Shown here piece by piece: positions 23,477 through 33,598 of a stretch of 64,000 nt of DNA (the stretch's first letter is position 1; each line of letters opens with the position of its first letter). Source of the stretch: Lindgomyces ingoldianus (lineage: Eukaryota; Ascomycota; Dothideomycetes; Pleosporales; Lindgomycetaceae); the NCBI RefSeq assembly GCF_010093535.1, contig NW_022985168.1, positions 813,537-877,536 of the forward strand. The letters are read 5' to 3'. Under the pieces are notes generated by a model that was given only the letters and a program-made list of their open reading frames with translations, searched no databases and was not told the DNA's origin. The translations under genes and the position numbers were made by a program.

Positions 23477-25488
23477 TGGATGCTGCGGGCTGCCACCGGT
23501 TCTTCTACCGAGCAGTGTGTGCAACGATCTTCGGGCTAGAGTTGTATGGAGCGTCAGAAGGGAGTAGAAGTCTGTCCAATAATGTCGTCATGGATGCAAT
23601 AGTCTCGCCGTTTCCACGGGTCTGTGCCGGTGTCAATATCACACGCCTGTCGCACCTAGGACTCTAACCAAGTCTTCATACGAGCCCCGCAACGGGCGAT
23701 GGCGTAATGCGAGGAAGGTCAAGAGCGGGTCGGACAGGAGCGATGCTTTGTCATAGCAAAAATCGATGCGCTTATTCTCTCGTATCTCTCTCCAGCTCGA
23801 ATCCCCACGTGGCTTCGGACCTGGGGAAGCGACAATCTCAAACCACACATGAAGTTTCAGATATCGCGAACCCATCTGCATGGTCTCAAACATCATGAAA
23901 ACCACGTCCGACGTTGGGATGCGGAGATATTGTACATTTAGTACCTGGGATGCTGAAGTAACCTTGATTATCTTGATGCACTGCCCCATGCTTGACAGTA
24001 TTTGAGCACTTTGGGTGTGTGGATTAGATACATGTCAGTATCAGAAGCTTCTTCTGACATGCACACCACAGATAGGTTTGCTTGGCGGCCGTGAGAATTG
24101 TTTAGCGCGATGATGTGGGTAAAAGAAGCACAGCAGCCAGCGTACAACAGTGTAATCTTCACACTCTCTCTACAATCACCAATAACAAAGTCGCACAGGG
24201 TGCCATGTGCACGTCAGACTGCGCAGATGATATGCTAGCTTTATCGTACGGGAGACGATTGCATCATCAAAGCGAGCTGTGCTGCTGGCCGCGTCACCCA
24301 GAATGTCTTTGTAAGCCTGTGCCGAAAAGAAAGGAAGCAATGCGATATTCTCTGTAAACACTTACAAGACAGCACAGAATCCGATGGTGAGGAGCCAGAA
24401 GGGCACAAACATCTGCCACATTACAGTAAATCAAAGATTGATTAGTGCATGAATTTCCAGAGGTGCTGGAAACTTTGATGTGTTAAGCTTGCCATTATTG
24501 GGGTGGCAAGGCTGCCAAGGATGGGGTACCCATCTGCATACATGGGGATTCGATATTGAGATAGGGGAGGCGAAGCGAAGGGAAGGGGGAGGCGAAAGGC
24601 GCGGTGGAGGTTCTGGACGAAGAGGCTCAATGGCGGCACAGTGGTGGCTTAAGCCGAGGGGGCAAATGAGCAGTCTTCTGTCGCACAGGAGAAGGCGGCG
24701 GCGCGGATGCAACAACGGTTGTAGGCAAAACGCCGTCGGAAACGGCAGACACGATTGGTAGTGGGCGGCGTAGCGCGGCGACTGTTCAGGAACCGATCTG
24801 CTTGCGAGCGAATGAAGAGTGCAGGCCGCGGATTGGGCGACTGTTGATGAGAGATTGCCTCCGATCTGCACTGGCAAATGTGTTTCAGATTGAGCAGATG
24901 ACGATGAGGAGAAGGGACACGGAAACACAGAGTCGACATGATGGCAGCGAACCTGGGTGGTGCCAGGTTCTCTTAAAATAACTGCAATGTCCGCCTGTTG
25001 CCCGTCGGTCGCCACGGAATCACATGTGTGCAGCAGCCGACGACCTAAGTTTTGTGCATCCGCTGGTTGAGATAGCGCTGGGCAGAGCACTAAAACAAAC
25101 ACGCCCTCTGGCTGCGCAAGCGACAGCATAACAGAGCAATTATCGCAATTGAAGAAGCCCTGTTGAAGCCTAGTTGAAGCCTTGCCGTGCGCGCGAGCAT
25201 TACAAGATTAGGGCGGTCCTCGGCACGCGTGAGGCGTAAAGGCTTGGCGGCTTAATTCCAGAAAGGAGACGTGACGTTGGTTTAGGAGACACGGCTCTTT
25301 CCCTTCACAGGGATCTCCTCCAACTTCTGTCTGCGACATCTTCCTCCTTACCGCCACTCCTCTTCCTTCACCGCCGATAACACTGTCGTTACAACCTCGT
25401 CCGCCGTCTGCAACGCCCTTACTCCACCCTTTTTCTACAATTCGCGACGCTGCACTCGCAGTCCGTCGCTGCACACTCGCCGTCCGTC
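23477..25488. other. 2 kb region without a firm gene
   Basis: Holds minus-strand ORFs of 116 aa (23639-23989) and 232 aa (24431-25129) that resemble nothing I recognise and are rich in Ser/Pro/Arg, as random GC-rich translation would be. One spliced mini-ORF (24241-24412) is listed separately. The end at about 25200-25488 is CT-rich and is probably the leader of the KNR4 gene. Confidence 0.35.
24241..24412 (-). CDS. Possible 40-aa single-span membrane mini-protein, 2 exons
   Basis: Exon 24412-24366 begins with an ATG directly after a good acceptor-like CAG and encodes MFVPFWLLTIGFCAV, a credible transmembrane helix. A GTAAGT donor, a 49-nt intron ending in TTTTCGGCACAG and a second exon 24316-24241 give LTKTFWVTRPAAQ and a stop. 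The intron signals are strong, and splicing gives an in-frame product that ends in a basic tail, as in mini-subunits of mitochondrial or ER complexes. The family is not recognised. The CAG before the ATG suggests that an upstream exon may exist. Confidence 0.25.
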
Positions 25489-27115
25489 ATGGCACAGTCG
25501 TAGGACTCCCTTTGAGAATTCTCTGCCCGCCTCCTTGCACGCGACATTAACAGCACCCAGAATAGCACAGTCATGGCGCTCCTTCTGGCACACAATGACC
25601 TCGGACGACCGACACGCCTCTCACGATTCTCCCTATCGCACCGGCCGCCACATTCCCCTGCCACAGAGTCGCCATACCCCACTCACCTCCATCGCCACCA
25701 GCGGCGCCGAGTCGCGGGTAGACCTCTCCTCCCCCTATGCACAGGAAGATCCGGCCGCAAGCAATGGCTTCATCGGCTCCCCCAAAGGTCCCATGTCACC
25801 TCACTCGCCCTACTCCCCAGGATTGCGGTCGTCGCTGAGCCGCCAAAACACCACCGATTCGGAAACATTCGACAAGGGCCCCAATGGCGAGATCCAAATG
25901 CAGAACTTCAGTGATGGTCTCCCTCCACCACCGCCCGTCGCACACTCGTGGAAGCGCATTGATCGGTGGGTCGAGGACCACTACGAGGAGCTCTTCGACA
26001 ACCTCTGTGAGGGCGCCACACAAAACGACGTCAACGAGCTCGAGCACGAGCTGGATGCCACACTTCCCATGGATGTCCGCGAATCACTCCAGATGCATGA
26101 CGGTCAAGAGCGCGGAGGTCTGCCAACCGGCATAATCTTCGGTTGCATGCTGCTCGATTGTGAGGAGATCGTCATGGAATGGCAGAACTGGCGGAAGGTT
26201 GCCGAGGAGTACCTAACACAGAAACCAACCTTCACCACACCACAGATCCCGTCCAAAGCATTTGCTGGTGCATCATCTTCAGCTGTACCTGTCGCACATC
26301 CCCAGCAGTCAGGCAACCCCCTCTGGCGTCAAGAATTACTCGCCCGACAAGACTCTCAACCACCAAATGCAGTCCAAAAAGCCTACGCTCACCCAGCCTG
26401 GATCCCTCTTGCCCGCGACTGGGGAGGTAACTACCTCGCCACCGACCTGGCTCCTGGTCCAACCGGCCAGTGGGGTCAGATCATCATCTTTGGCCGCGAC
26501 TATGACTGCAAATATGTTGTTGCACGCTCCTGGGCTTCTTTGCTTGCTATGGTTGCAGACGACATGGGCTCTGACAAGGTCTCAATTGACGAAGATAGCG
26601 GCGAGCTCAAGCTTCTAGAATTCAAAAAGCGACAGAACGTCGAACCTCCATATCTCGAGATTCTTCGCTGGCGATGCGATCAGAAGTACGGACGTAAGCC
26701 CCGGAGGCGGCCGCAGAGCGGTCTTAGGGTCAACTCGAATGTCCCCAGAGCCCCATCAAGCAGTGCGGGCAGCAGCCCTTACGGCAGCCCCGTAACTGGA
26801 CCCGAAGAGCGCGGCCGTAGTCCCCATCGTCTGTCTCAGAAGCCAAAAGGTGTGAGCCCCCGAGGCCACATCTCAAGCCCCCTTGCCAGAGTTGCCGAAG
26901 AAGTTCCCCAGCCTATCCGCGTGCATACCGATCTCGACTCCAAAGCCGGCGCACCAATCGAAAAATTAATTTCCGTCGACACTCCACGGCCGAGCGAGGA
27001 TGGACTGCCTGTGCGGAGTAGCTTTGGCAGCGACAAGGAAAACAAAGAGAAGATGAAGCCACTGTCGCTGAAGAGTCCAATTGCAGCGTCTGAGCTCAAG
27101 ACCGTCGAAATATAA
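25489..27115 (+). CDS. KNR4: Cell wall assembly regulator SMI1/KNR4 homologue, about 521 aa
   Basis: Knr4/Smi1 coordinates beta-1,3-glucan synthesis and cell-wall stress signalling with the Slt2 MAP kinase and calcineurin pathways. The conserved start block WRSFWHTMTSDDRHASHDSP, the SMI1/KNR4 domain (SWKRIDRWVEDHYEELFDNL through LPTGIIFGCMLLDCEEIVMEW) and the domain's second half (WIPLARDWGGNYLATDLAP, FGRDYDCKYVVARSWASLL) are all present. The N-terminal 130 and C-terminal 150 residues are Ser/Pro-rich and disordered, as in yeast Knr4. The conserved WRSFWHTM lies upstream of the first in-frame ATG of the long exon (25595). I therefore propose an 11-nt first exon at 25489-25499 joined to 25561, which gives M-A-Q-S-I-A-Q-S-W. 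This junction is plausible but unproven; without it the protein would be 507 aa. Confidence 0.88.
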
Positions 27116-28640
27116 CACAACTCCCACCCCTCTGTGTGGTTCGATTTGTGCGATTACGCCTCTTACGTTAATCAGACCAGATATTCCTTTCTCATTCACA
27201 GCCGCTGGATACAGGCAATACCTTCTCCTCACGATGAATATATGCATGTATTGCACCCACTTAATACTTCACAAGTTCGATTCCATCACACGAGTACAGA
27301 ACCAACCTTTCTTTCTTATTGAGCGGGTAGTTAGGTAAGGTCCGGGCGAATGCGGCGTCGGCGTTATTACAGGTCAATGCAAGGCACGGTACGGCAAGGC
27401 TGTTTATGTCATGCATTTCTGTTTCTGTTTCTGTCTTCAGATGCTCACACAAATCGCGATACAATGGATGGATGAATTGGTAGTCGGAGTACGAAACCAG
27501 ATGTTTTTTTTTTCTTCTCTTGCATTTGAGGTAGCTTGATTATCATACATTGCCTGCGAACTTTTCTCTAGCGAGGCGGGCGGCCGGGTAACACCTTTTT
27601 GGTTCTCTTCATTTGTTCTGTGGCTGGCAATACTGGTGTATTGCTCAATTTTTCTCGCTCTTGCTTTCTTCTTTGATGAGGAGAAGGCTTGGTTGGCAGG
27701 CGGGCTTGTGAGAGTAACGGGTAATCTGCATCAGCACTCTTTCCTATAACCCACTCCGCCTTTTCGTCTTAGTACCCACGGCGCTACTTAAACACACATC
27801 CCTCGTACACGCACGTTTCTCCAGGAGATTCTACGGCAATAACGGAACGAGGCCTTCCTATCCTTCATTTCTACCTTTCTTCCTTGCGTCGAAGCAACCA
27901 ACCAGCACAAGCGCAAGCATCAGGATGAGCATACACTGGACGGACTTTCTAGCATGGGTGGATTGGCGACTTATATTTTATGGAGGGGATTTGGATGGAT
28001 TCGCAGCTTTCTTTCGGACCCTTTCTGGTGGTTGGGACACAACGGCTTTGATAGCTTTTAGTTAGTTTGCGAATCTAATTCTGATTCTTGGGGTGTGTGG
28101 TAGTGACCTCATTTGGGGATTGACTGGGGATTACTGTATGGATTACATCGAAAGAAAGAAAGTTGCAGGTGTGATGAAGGTTGGAGGGGTATTCGGAGTG
28201 CAAATGCAATAGGTGCTGTCAAGATGCATGGATACGAGAAATATGAAAGTTAAATCATATTATGTGTGGTACACTCCGAATAACTGTACTCGTAGATTGT
28301 GACTGATGTCTGTTTGTGTTATTGTTCAGTTGAGCTTCGATGCCGACAGCCTCGCTATGATACATTGCAGACATGTACACGCGATAATCTAATATTCTTC
28401 ACTAGAGAATTTCAAGACCCAGTCCACACGTTGACAATTCCGCACCAATGACGTGGCTTCTGGTCTGATTCGGAATCATGACTAAGATATTGGACATTTC
28501 ACTTAGCTATTACTGTAAATTAATACTAAGTTGACTTGGAGTTCGTCCAAAACTCTGTCCTCATACGCCCCTTTCATCTGCGCCCTCTTTCATAACACCC
28601 CACCCAACCTCCTCCTTCCTCCCATCCGCCCCTTACTCAC
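27116..28640. other. 1.5 kb intergenic, no supported gene
   Basis: The KNR4 3' flank, then mixed-composition DNA with homopolymer and CT runs (for example a T9 run near 27507). No reading frame above background was recognised. Confidence 0.45.
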
Positions 28641-29399
28641 TCAATCCCCCGCAATCTTCACATCAACCCCCTCTCCCTGCTCATAAAACCCCCACGTTTT
28701 CTCAGCAATATTCTTCGGGTTCAAGAATTCCTTTTCCAGCGCAACAATCCCTTCAACGATAACCAAACCAATAAAAACGCCGGAATCCGCGAACGCTTTC
28801 TTGAGGGTTATGACTTTGCGAGACTTTCACGAGCGAGAGGGATAGGAATTGGGGATTGGGTCCCAGGGGAAGTGGCTGTTTGTTACCAGGAGCGTGGGTT
28901 GGTGGAGGGAGATTTGGAGATGGAGGAGAGCTTGGGGAGGTAGGTACAGAGAGAGATTTGCCACCCGTGGGGTCATAGGCTAGCTTATTGGCTGATGGGG
29001 GAATAAATGACTTGTATAAGTAGAGAGGGGAGAGGGAGGAGGGAGGAGGAACTACAGCAAACATACTTTAAAACTCTCCTCAATCTCCTCAACTGGCGTT
29101 GTCAAAACTTCACTAAACCAAATCCTAGCCGTATTGAAAATCACAAGCTCCACCTGCTCCGTTATCTCCTCGATTTACCTCAACACCTACAGGATGGAGG
29201 CCAGGTTGGAGAGGTCTAGGCGGAGGGTGGAGACTTTCGTGTTGGGGACTTGGGAGGAGATGAATTGCTTGTCGGAGGCAAGACAATCCATGTTGCGAGA
29301 GAGCAGGATTACGTGGTTGAGGCCATGGGAGGCGAATTCGGCGGTGATGTGGTTGCCGATTCCGGGACCGGAGCCGAATATTACGGTCGTGTGGGACAT
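28641..29399 (-). pseudogene. Short-chain dehydrogenase/reductase pseudogene
   Basis: The minus strand starts as an intact Rossmann N-terminus (TTVIFGSGPGIGNHITAEFA, the TGxxxGIG-type dinucleotide site) and continues with LLSRNMDCL and LRLDLSNLASIL. The same frame then carries TAG and TAA where a CAG and a CAA codon are expected (IL-stop-VLR-stop-IEEITEQVELVIFNTAR). Further on, homology jumps between frames: TLLVTNSHFPWDPIP, then QFLSLSLVKVSQ, then FADSGVFIGLVIVEGIVA and LNPKNIAEKTWGFYEQGEG before a stop at 28641. Both nonsense changes are CpA to TpA, the RIP-type mutation. The catalytic YxxxK region is not recoverable. Substrate unknown; the gene is dead in this strain. Confidence 0.8.
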
Positions 29400-30021
29400 A
29401 GTGAGAGAGATGGGTGAGAGGGTTGGAAGAAGAACTGTGTAGAGGGAAGAGATTCTTGAATAGGGTATGATATTGGTTAGAGCCGTGGTGTCTGAACTGG
29501 TGGATAGTGAAAAAAACTCAAAGAGACTTGATGCCTTGATGACCTAATGACTTAATGCCTTGAGGACTTGAGGACTTGAGGACTTGAGGTTTTGAAGGAG
29601 ATAATCCTCTCCCAGAGCAGCTCTTAGGACAGCCTTTATACTTCTTCTACCGTAATAGCTGCCTTCCTGATCACATCAGGCCCGGAGGTGATTCTCCCAT
29701 TGGCAACCTCTCGGGTCATAAAAGAATCAATATGCTGACTCGACAGTTGCCCAGGCTCTGACAGAATTCTTATGCTACAAAAGCTTACGGAATCCTAGTA
29801 ATGAAATATAAGATTTCCCCCTTCTAGCACAATCGGTTTGCGGTAAAAGGTAACTTCCTATCACTTGAATGGTGATGGCGCCTGAGATGCAGGTTAAAGA
29901 GGAGGCCACAACACTACGGAAATTGCTTGGTACATTTTGCGAATATTATGTCATCCCGCCGCCGAACTTCACCTCATCATCTTGCGTTGCACGCATTATC
30001 AACCCACCACCTTATTGAGCC
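29400..30021. other. Intergenic with short tandem repeat
   Basis: Lies between the pseudogene start and the WDR70 start. It contains the decamer repeat listed at 29522-29592. The last 100 bases serve as the WDR70 promoter and leader. Confidence 0.4.
29522..29592 (+). repeat. Degenerate decamer tandem repeat (ACTTGAGG-type)
   Basis: Copies of a 9-10 nt unit, from diverged (CTTGATGCC, CTTGATGACC, TAATGACTTAATGCC) to exact (GACTTGAGGACTTGAGG). The gradient suggests stepwise duplication by slippage. Confidence 0.7.
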
Positions 30022-31749
30022 ATGGACGACATAGATTCCTTTACGGAAGATGAACATGCCATGCGCCAGTTCATGCCATCATCATTTGGGAAACAAGATG
30101 CTTCTGTAGATGTCGAGGCGCAAATCCAGCGCTGTCGCAGGGCCACTGTGGACGAGCGGAAGCAGGCTATCACGAGCAAGAAGCAATCGGACGATGAGGA
30201 AGACGATGACGATGACGACAGTAGCGAGGGCGAGGATGAGGATGAGTTCCCCGTTTCGCATGAGTTACTCATCAAAACGCACGACAAGGCTATTACCTCA
30301 ATGACCCTCGACCCATCCGGTACGCGGCTTGTAACTGGTTCCACGGACTCGACTATCAAGCTCCATGACCTGTCTGCTATGACTCCGACCACGATCCGAG
30401 CCTTCAAGACTGTCGATCCCCATGCCGCAAAGTCTTCTGCTGTGAACTCAGAGACACACCCGGTACACCAGGTTCTCTTCAGCCCTCATTCCGGCAGCCA
30501 ATTACTCGTTATCACAGCGTTTCCGCAAGCACGAATACTTAGCAGAGATGGTGAGTTGGTCAAGGAGTTCAAGAAAGGAGATATGTATTTGCGGGACATG
30601 CATAATACCAAAGGCCATATATCAGAGATCACGAGCGGTGCATGGCACCCTACTAATTGGGACCTGTTTGTTACGGCCGGCACAGATAGCACGCTGAGGA
30701 TATGGAACGTCAATAATAGTATGGAGCAGAAGGAGGTCATTGTGCATAAGTCGAGGTCGGCAGGATCAGCTGGCCGGACCAGGATGACAGCTGTTGCGTG
30801 GGGCTCTCCTATTCAGGGCGGGAATAACATTCTTGTTGGTGCTGCTCTAGATGGTAGTTTGGTTATGTGGAATGGAGATGGCCCGTATCATCGGCCAGCT
30901 GCCGAGATCCGCGATGCGCATGTGAAGGATGCCTGGACCAGCGGTCTAGATATCAGCGCAGATGGTCGACTTGTTATCACCCGCGGAGGGGACGACACCA
31001 TCAAGCTATGGGACACGCGGAAATTCAAGACTCCTATAACAACTGTCACCCACGCATCAACCTCATCTCAATACCCAACATCTAACATCCGCTTCTCCCC
31101 CAACTCCTCGAACGTCATCACCGGCTCCGAAACTGGACACCTTCACATCCTCAACCCAGCAACTCTCCGCCCCGAACTCGTTACCCCCGTGACCCCCGGC
31201 TCACCTTTGATAACCGTAAACTGGCACCCCAAACTCAACCAAATCTTCACGGGCTCCGCTAACGGCCAAACGACCATCCTCTTCAACCCCAAAATTTCGC
31301 ACAACGGCGCTCTCACCATCCTCAGCAAAGCCCCCAAAAAGCGGCATCTGGACGACGACCCCAACTTCACCACCTCGCTCGACCCTCTCGGCATGGCCGG
31401 TGACGCAACTGCTCCCGGCGGCATGCCTGGCGCTCAAGCCAACACATTCTCATCACGACATCCAACCATTGGACTCACGGCGTCGGGGAAGTCTAGGGAC
31501 CCCAGAAGACCACACCTACCAGCCACAACGCCTTTTGCGAAGAACACGCCAGATCAGAATTATGTGAAGGAAAGTATTCCGCATAGTAGTATGCGTGATG
31601 AGGATCCGGTAGAGGCATTGAAGAAGTATGCGACGAAGGACAAGTTGTTTACGAAGGCGTGGGAAGAGAATCAACCAAAGCCTATTTACAAAGATTATGA
31701 TAGTGAGGATGAGGAGGCGAGGCATGCTGATAAGAAGGTCAAGAGGTGA
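30022..31749 (+). CDS. WD40-repeat protein, WDR70/GAD1 homologue, 575 aa
   Basis: Single-exon homologue of WDR70, a nuclear WD40 protein; in fission yeast and human cells the family is linked to CRL4-type ubiquitin ligase function and DNA-break resection. An acidic N-terminal stretch (about residues 55-75, DDEEDDDDDDSSEGEDEDE) precedes a beta-propeller. Blades are visible as HDKAITSMTLDPSGTRLVTG...IKLHDL, TSGAWHPTNWDLFVTAGTD...LRIWNV, TAVAWG...VGAALDGSLVMWN, SGLDISADGRLVITRGGDDT with IKLWDT, SNIRFSPNSSNVITG and VNWHPKLNQIFTGSANG. The diagnostic MYLRDMHNTKGH sits between blades 2 and 3. The C-terminal tail holds the family motif DPRRPHLPATTPFAKNTPDQ and ends in a basic KKVKR, a possible nuclear signal. 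Confidence 0.92.
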   Translation: MDDIDSFTEDEHAMRQFMPSSFGKQDASVDVEAQIQRCRRATVDERKQAITSKKQSDDEEDDDDDDSSEGEDEDEFPVSHELLIKTHDKAITSMTLDPSGTRLVTGSTDSTIKLHDLSAMTPTTIRAFKTVDPHAAKSSAVNSETHPVHQVLFSPHSGSQLLVITAFPQARILSRDGELVKEFKKGDMYLRDMHNTKGHISEITSGAWHPTNWDLFVTAGTDSTLRIWNVNNSMEQKEVIVHKSRSAGSAGRTRMTAVAWGSPIQGGNNILVGAALDGSLVMWNGDGPYHRPAAEIRDAHVKDAWTSGLDISADGRLVITRGGDDTIKLWDTRKFKTPITTVTHASTSSQYPTSNIRFSPNSSNVITGSETGHLHILNPATLRPELVTPVTPGSPLITVNWHPKLNQIFTGSANGQTTILFNPKISHNGALTILSKAPKKRHLDDDPNFTTSLDPLGMAGDATAPGGMPGAQANTFSSRHPTIGLTASGKSRDPRRPHLPATTPFAKNTPDQNYVKESIPHSSMRDEDPVEALKKYATKDKLFTKAWEENQPKPIYKDYDSEDEEARHADKKVKR

Positions 31750-32171
31750 GATGGTAATGCAATCCATTTCGTCCATCTCCCCTGTGAGGAAACTATGGGG
31801 GTGGAGTTGCAGGGATTCAAAATGCATTTTTGGCGTTGGTTAGGAGACTGCAGGCATATACCCATTTTATATAATGAAAGCAAGCTATCTAATTAAATTC
31901 GCCTCTCCCAATTGAGGCGGAAAATTCCTTTCCAGCATCGTAGGGCTGACGCCCTTGGCGAGGAGCATGTGAGAGGCGTTAGTCTTGGCACTATGTGTGC
32001 CGCTCGCGAACTCGCGATAAGGAGGCCCAAGCACCAGCTCTCAAAACTCACAGCAAGCATACTTCCCCATCCACATCCACAACCACCTCCTCCACCTTCC
32101 TTCCACCTTCCTTCCACCTTCCTTCCACCTTCCTTCCACTCAATCCCTCTCCCACAACCACACGATCCAAA
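31750..32171. other. Intergenic, promoter of the SSB gene
   Basis: 422 bases containing the WDR70 3' flank and the leader of the SSB gene. The leader contains an 11-nt tandem repeat (listed separately). No other feature seen. Confidence 0.45.
32091..32139 (+). repeat. 11-nt tandem repeat in the SSB leader (TTCCACCTTCC)
   Basis: Four nearly exact copies of an 11-nt pyrimidine unit end about 30 bases before the SSB start codon. Strand-asymmetric CT tracts are common in fungal promoters near the transcription start; the exact periodicity here indicates slippage growth. Confidence 0.8.
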
Positions 32172-32872
32172 ATGTTCTCTACTACCTTCCGCACCACGCG
32201 CTACGCCCTCCCCTTCGCAACGCGCGCCTTCAGCGTCACATCCCGCGCGTCGCTCGCCCGCATGTCCATCGTTGGCCGTCTCGGCGTCACCCCCGAAGAA
32301 GTCACAACCGCGAACGACAAGAGCCTTGTCCGGTTCGTCGTCGGCAGCAGCTATGGAAAGGGCGACGATCGGAAGACGAGTTGGTTTCGGGTTGCGAGTT
32401 TTGTGCAGGGTATGCAGAAGGAGTTTTTGATGAGCATACCGAAGGGGTGAGTTTAGTGGGGTTTTTTTGGGGGTTTTGTTTGTGCGGGCTGGATGGTTGT
32501 AGAAGGGCGCGAACAATTGGGATGGGATTGGATTGCATAATCCCTTAGAGCGCCGCCATGCATCGAAGGCTAATGCTTGAACTTTGAATTCCAGATCACT
32601 CATCTATATTGACGCCGACGCGCGTATGGAATCCTACACCGACAATGAGGGTAACAAGCGCTCGAATCTGAGCTTGATCGCACGTAAGATCCGCCCAACA
32701 ATATTTTCAACAATATTTTCAACAATATTTTCAACAATATTTTCAACAATGATTCCGACAAGACGCTGATTTAGGATCGCCAGGCAACTTCGACGTCATC
32801 TCCCGTCCCCGCGTACAAGAAGAAGGTGTCGAAACCAACGAAGAAGGTCTCGTCCAGGAAGCGCATGCTTAG
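32172..32872 (+). CDS. RIM1: Mitochondrial single-stranded DNA-binding protein (RIM1-type), 3 exons, 153 aa
   Basis: An OB-fold protein that coats single-stranded mitochondrial DNA during replication. The exons are 32172-32446, 32595-32683 and 32775-32872; the frame closes over 462 nt. The N-terminus is a presequence (Arg/Ser/Thr-rich, no acidic residues: FRTTRYALPFATRAFSVTSR). The SSB core follows: MSIVGRLGVTPEEV, SLVRFVVGSS, KTSWFRVASF, and LIYIDADARMESYTDNEGNK after the first intron. The length and absence of a long acidic tail fit the yeast Rim1 type (about 135-155 aa). The second intron contains a 12-nt tandem repeat that makes up more than half its length. Confidence 0.92.
32696..32750 (+). 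repeat. 12-nt tandem repeat inside SSB intron 2 (CAACAATATTTT)
   Basis: Four exact copies and a partial fifth, filling 55 of 91 intron bases. Each unit is AT-rich and the array ends shortly before the CTGAT branch-point-like sequence, so copy number changes would alter donor-to-branch distance. Confidence 0.9.
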
Positions 32873-33598
32873 TCGGATCCCCATACCCTTTTACCACTAC
32901 ACGCCCGTCTTCGAATTTCTACATTCCGCGGTCGGTCGATCGATAGTCTATGTGTAGTTGGGTGCTTTCATACCGGATACACTTCGGTTGGGATGTTGAT
33001 GGATGTGTGGGTGATGGAGGTGTTGCAACGAACTGACTGGCCTCCTTGCACTCAGCGCAAGAGGCTACTTTGTGCACTGTAAACTATCTTTTGCACTGGA
33101 CTATTTCTCCTTTGTGTGTACTCTCTCCCCTCCGGTTGGCTTGTCGGGGGCTTTTGTGGGTGTGGGAACGGTCGGCGTAATGTGAATAGATACCTTGCCT
33201 TCATAATGCAGTTCTATTGGCAAGGCCCAATGCGTGAGCCACTGGACGATAGGCTCTTAGGAACAGGAAATTGGAAACCACGCATTTCTCGGGGCGAAGA
33301 AAATCAATGAATGCATTCTTCGTTGCTCGGTGGTCGACCTCTCTAATCTCCGTATCCCTTTCGCTTTATCTCTCTACACTAATCGTACACGTCTTCATCT
33401 ACATACATGTTTCTTTTCTTTTTCCTTTCCGTAGGATGCAATAACTGGGTATCACGCTTGTCATGCTTTTCATTCCCTCTTCCTAACATTTGCAATTCCC
33501 ATCTCATCCCTCATCCCGCGCTATCCTATACCGTCGCTCCTCATACATGTCATATAACATCTCATCCTACCTCCTTCGCTCCACTTTCCCCACCCCCC
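32873..33598. other. Convergent intergenic region
   Basis: 726 bases between the SSB stop and the stop of the CDF transporter. Presumed 3' UTRs; CT-rich tracts near 33400-33600. No gene recognised. Confidence 0.45.

Noticed and set aside
24431..25129. 232-codon minus-strand ORF upstream of KNR4
   Set aside because: Composition like random translation of GC/CT-rich DNA; an overlapping second frame is equally open; no recognisable domain.
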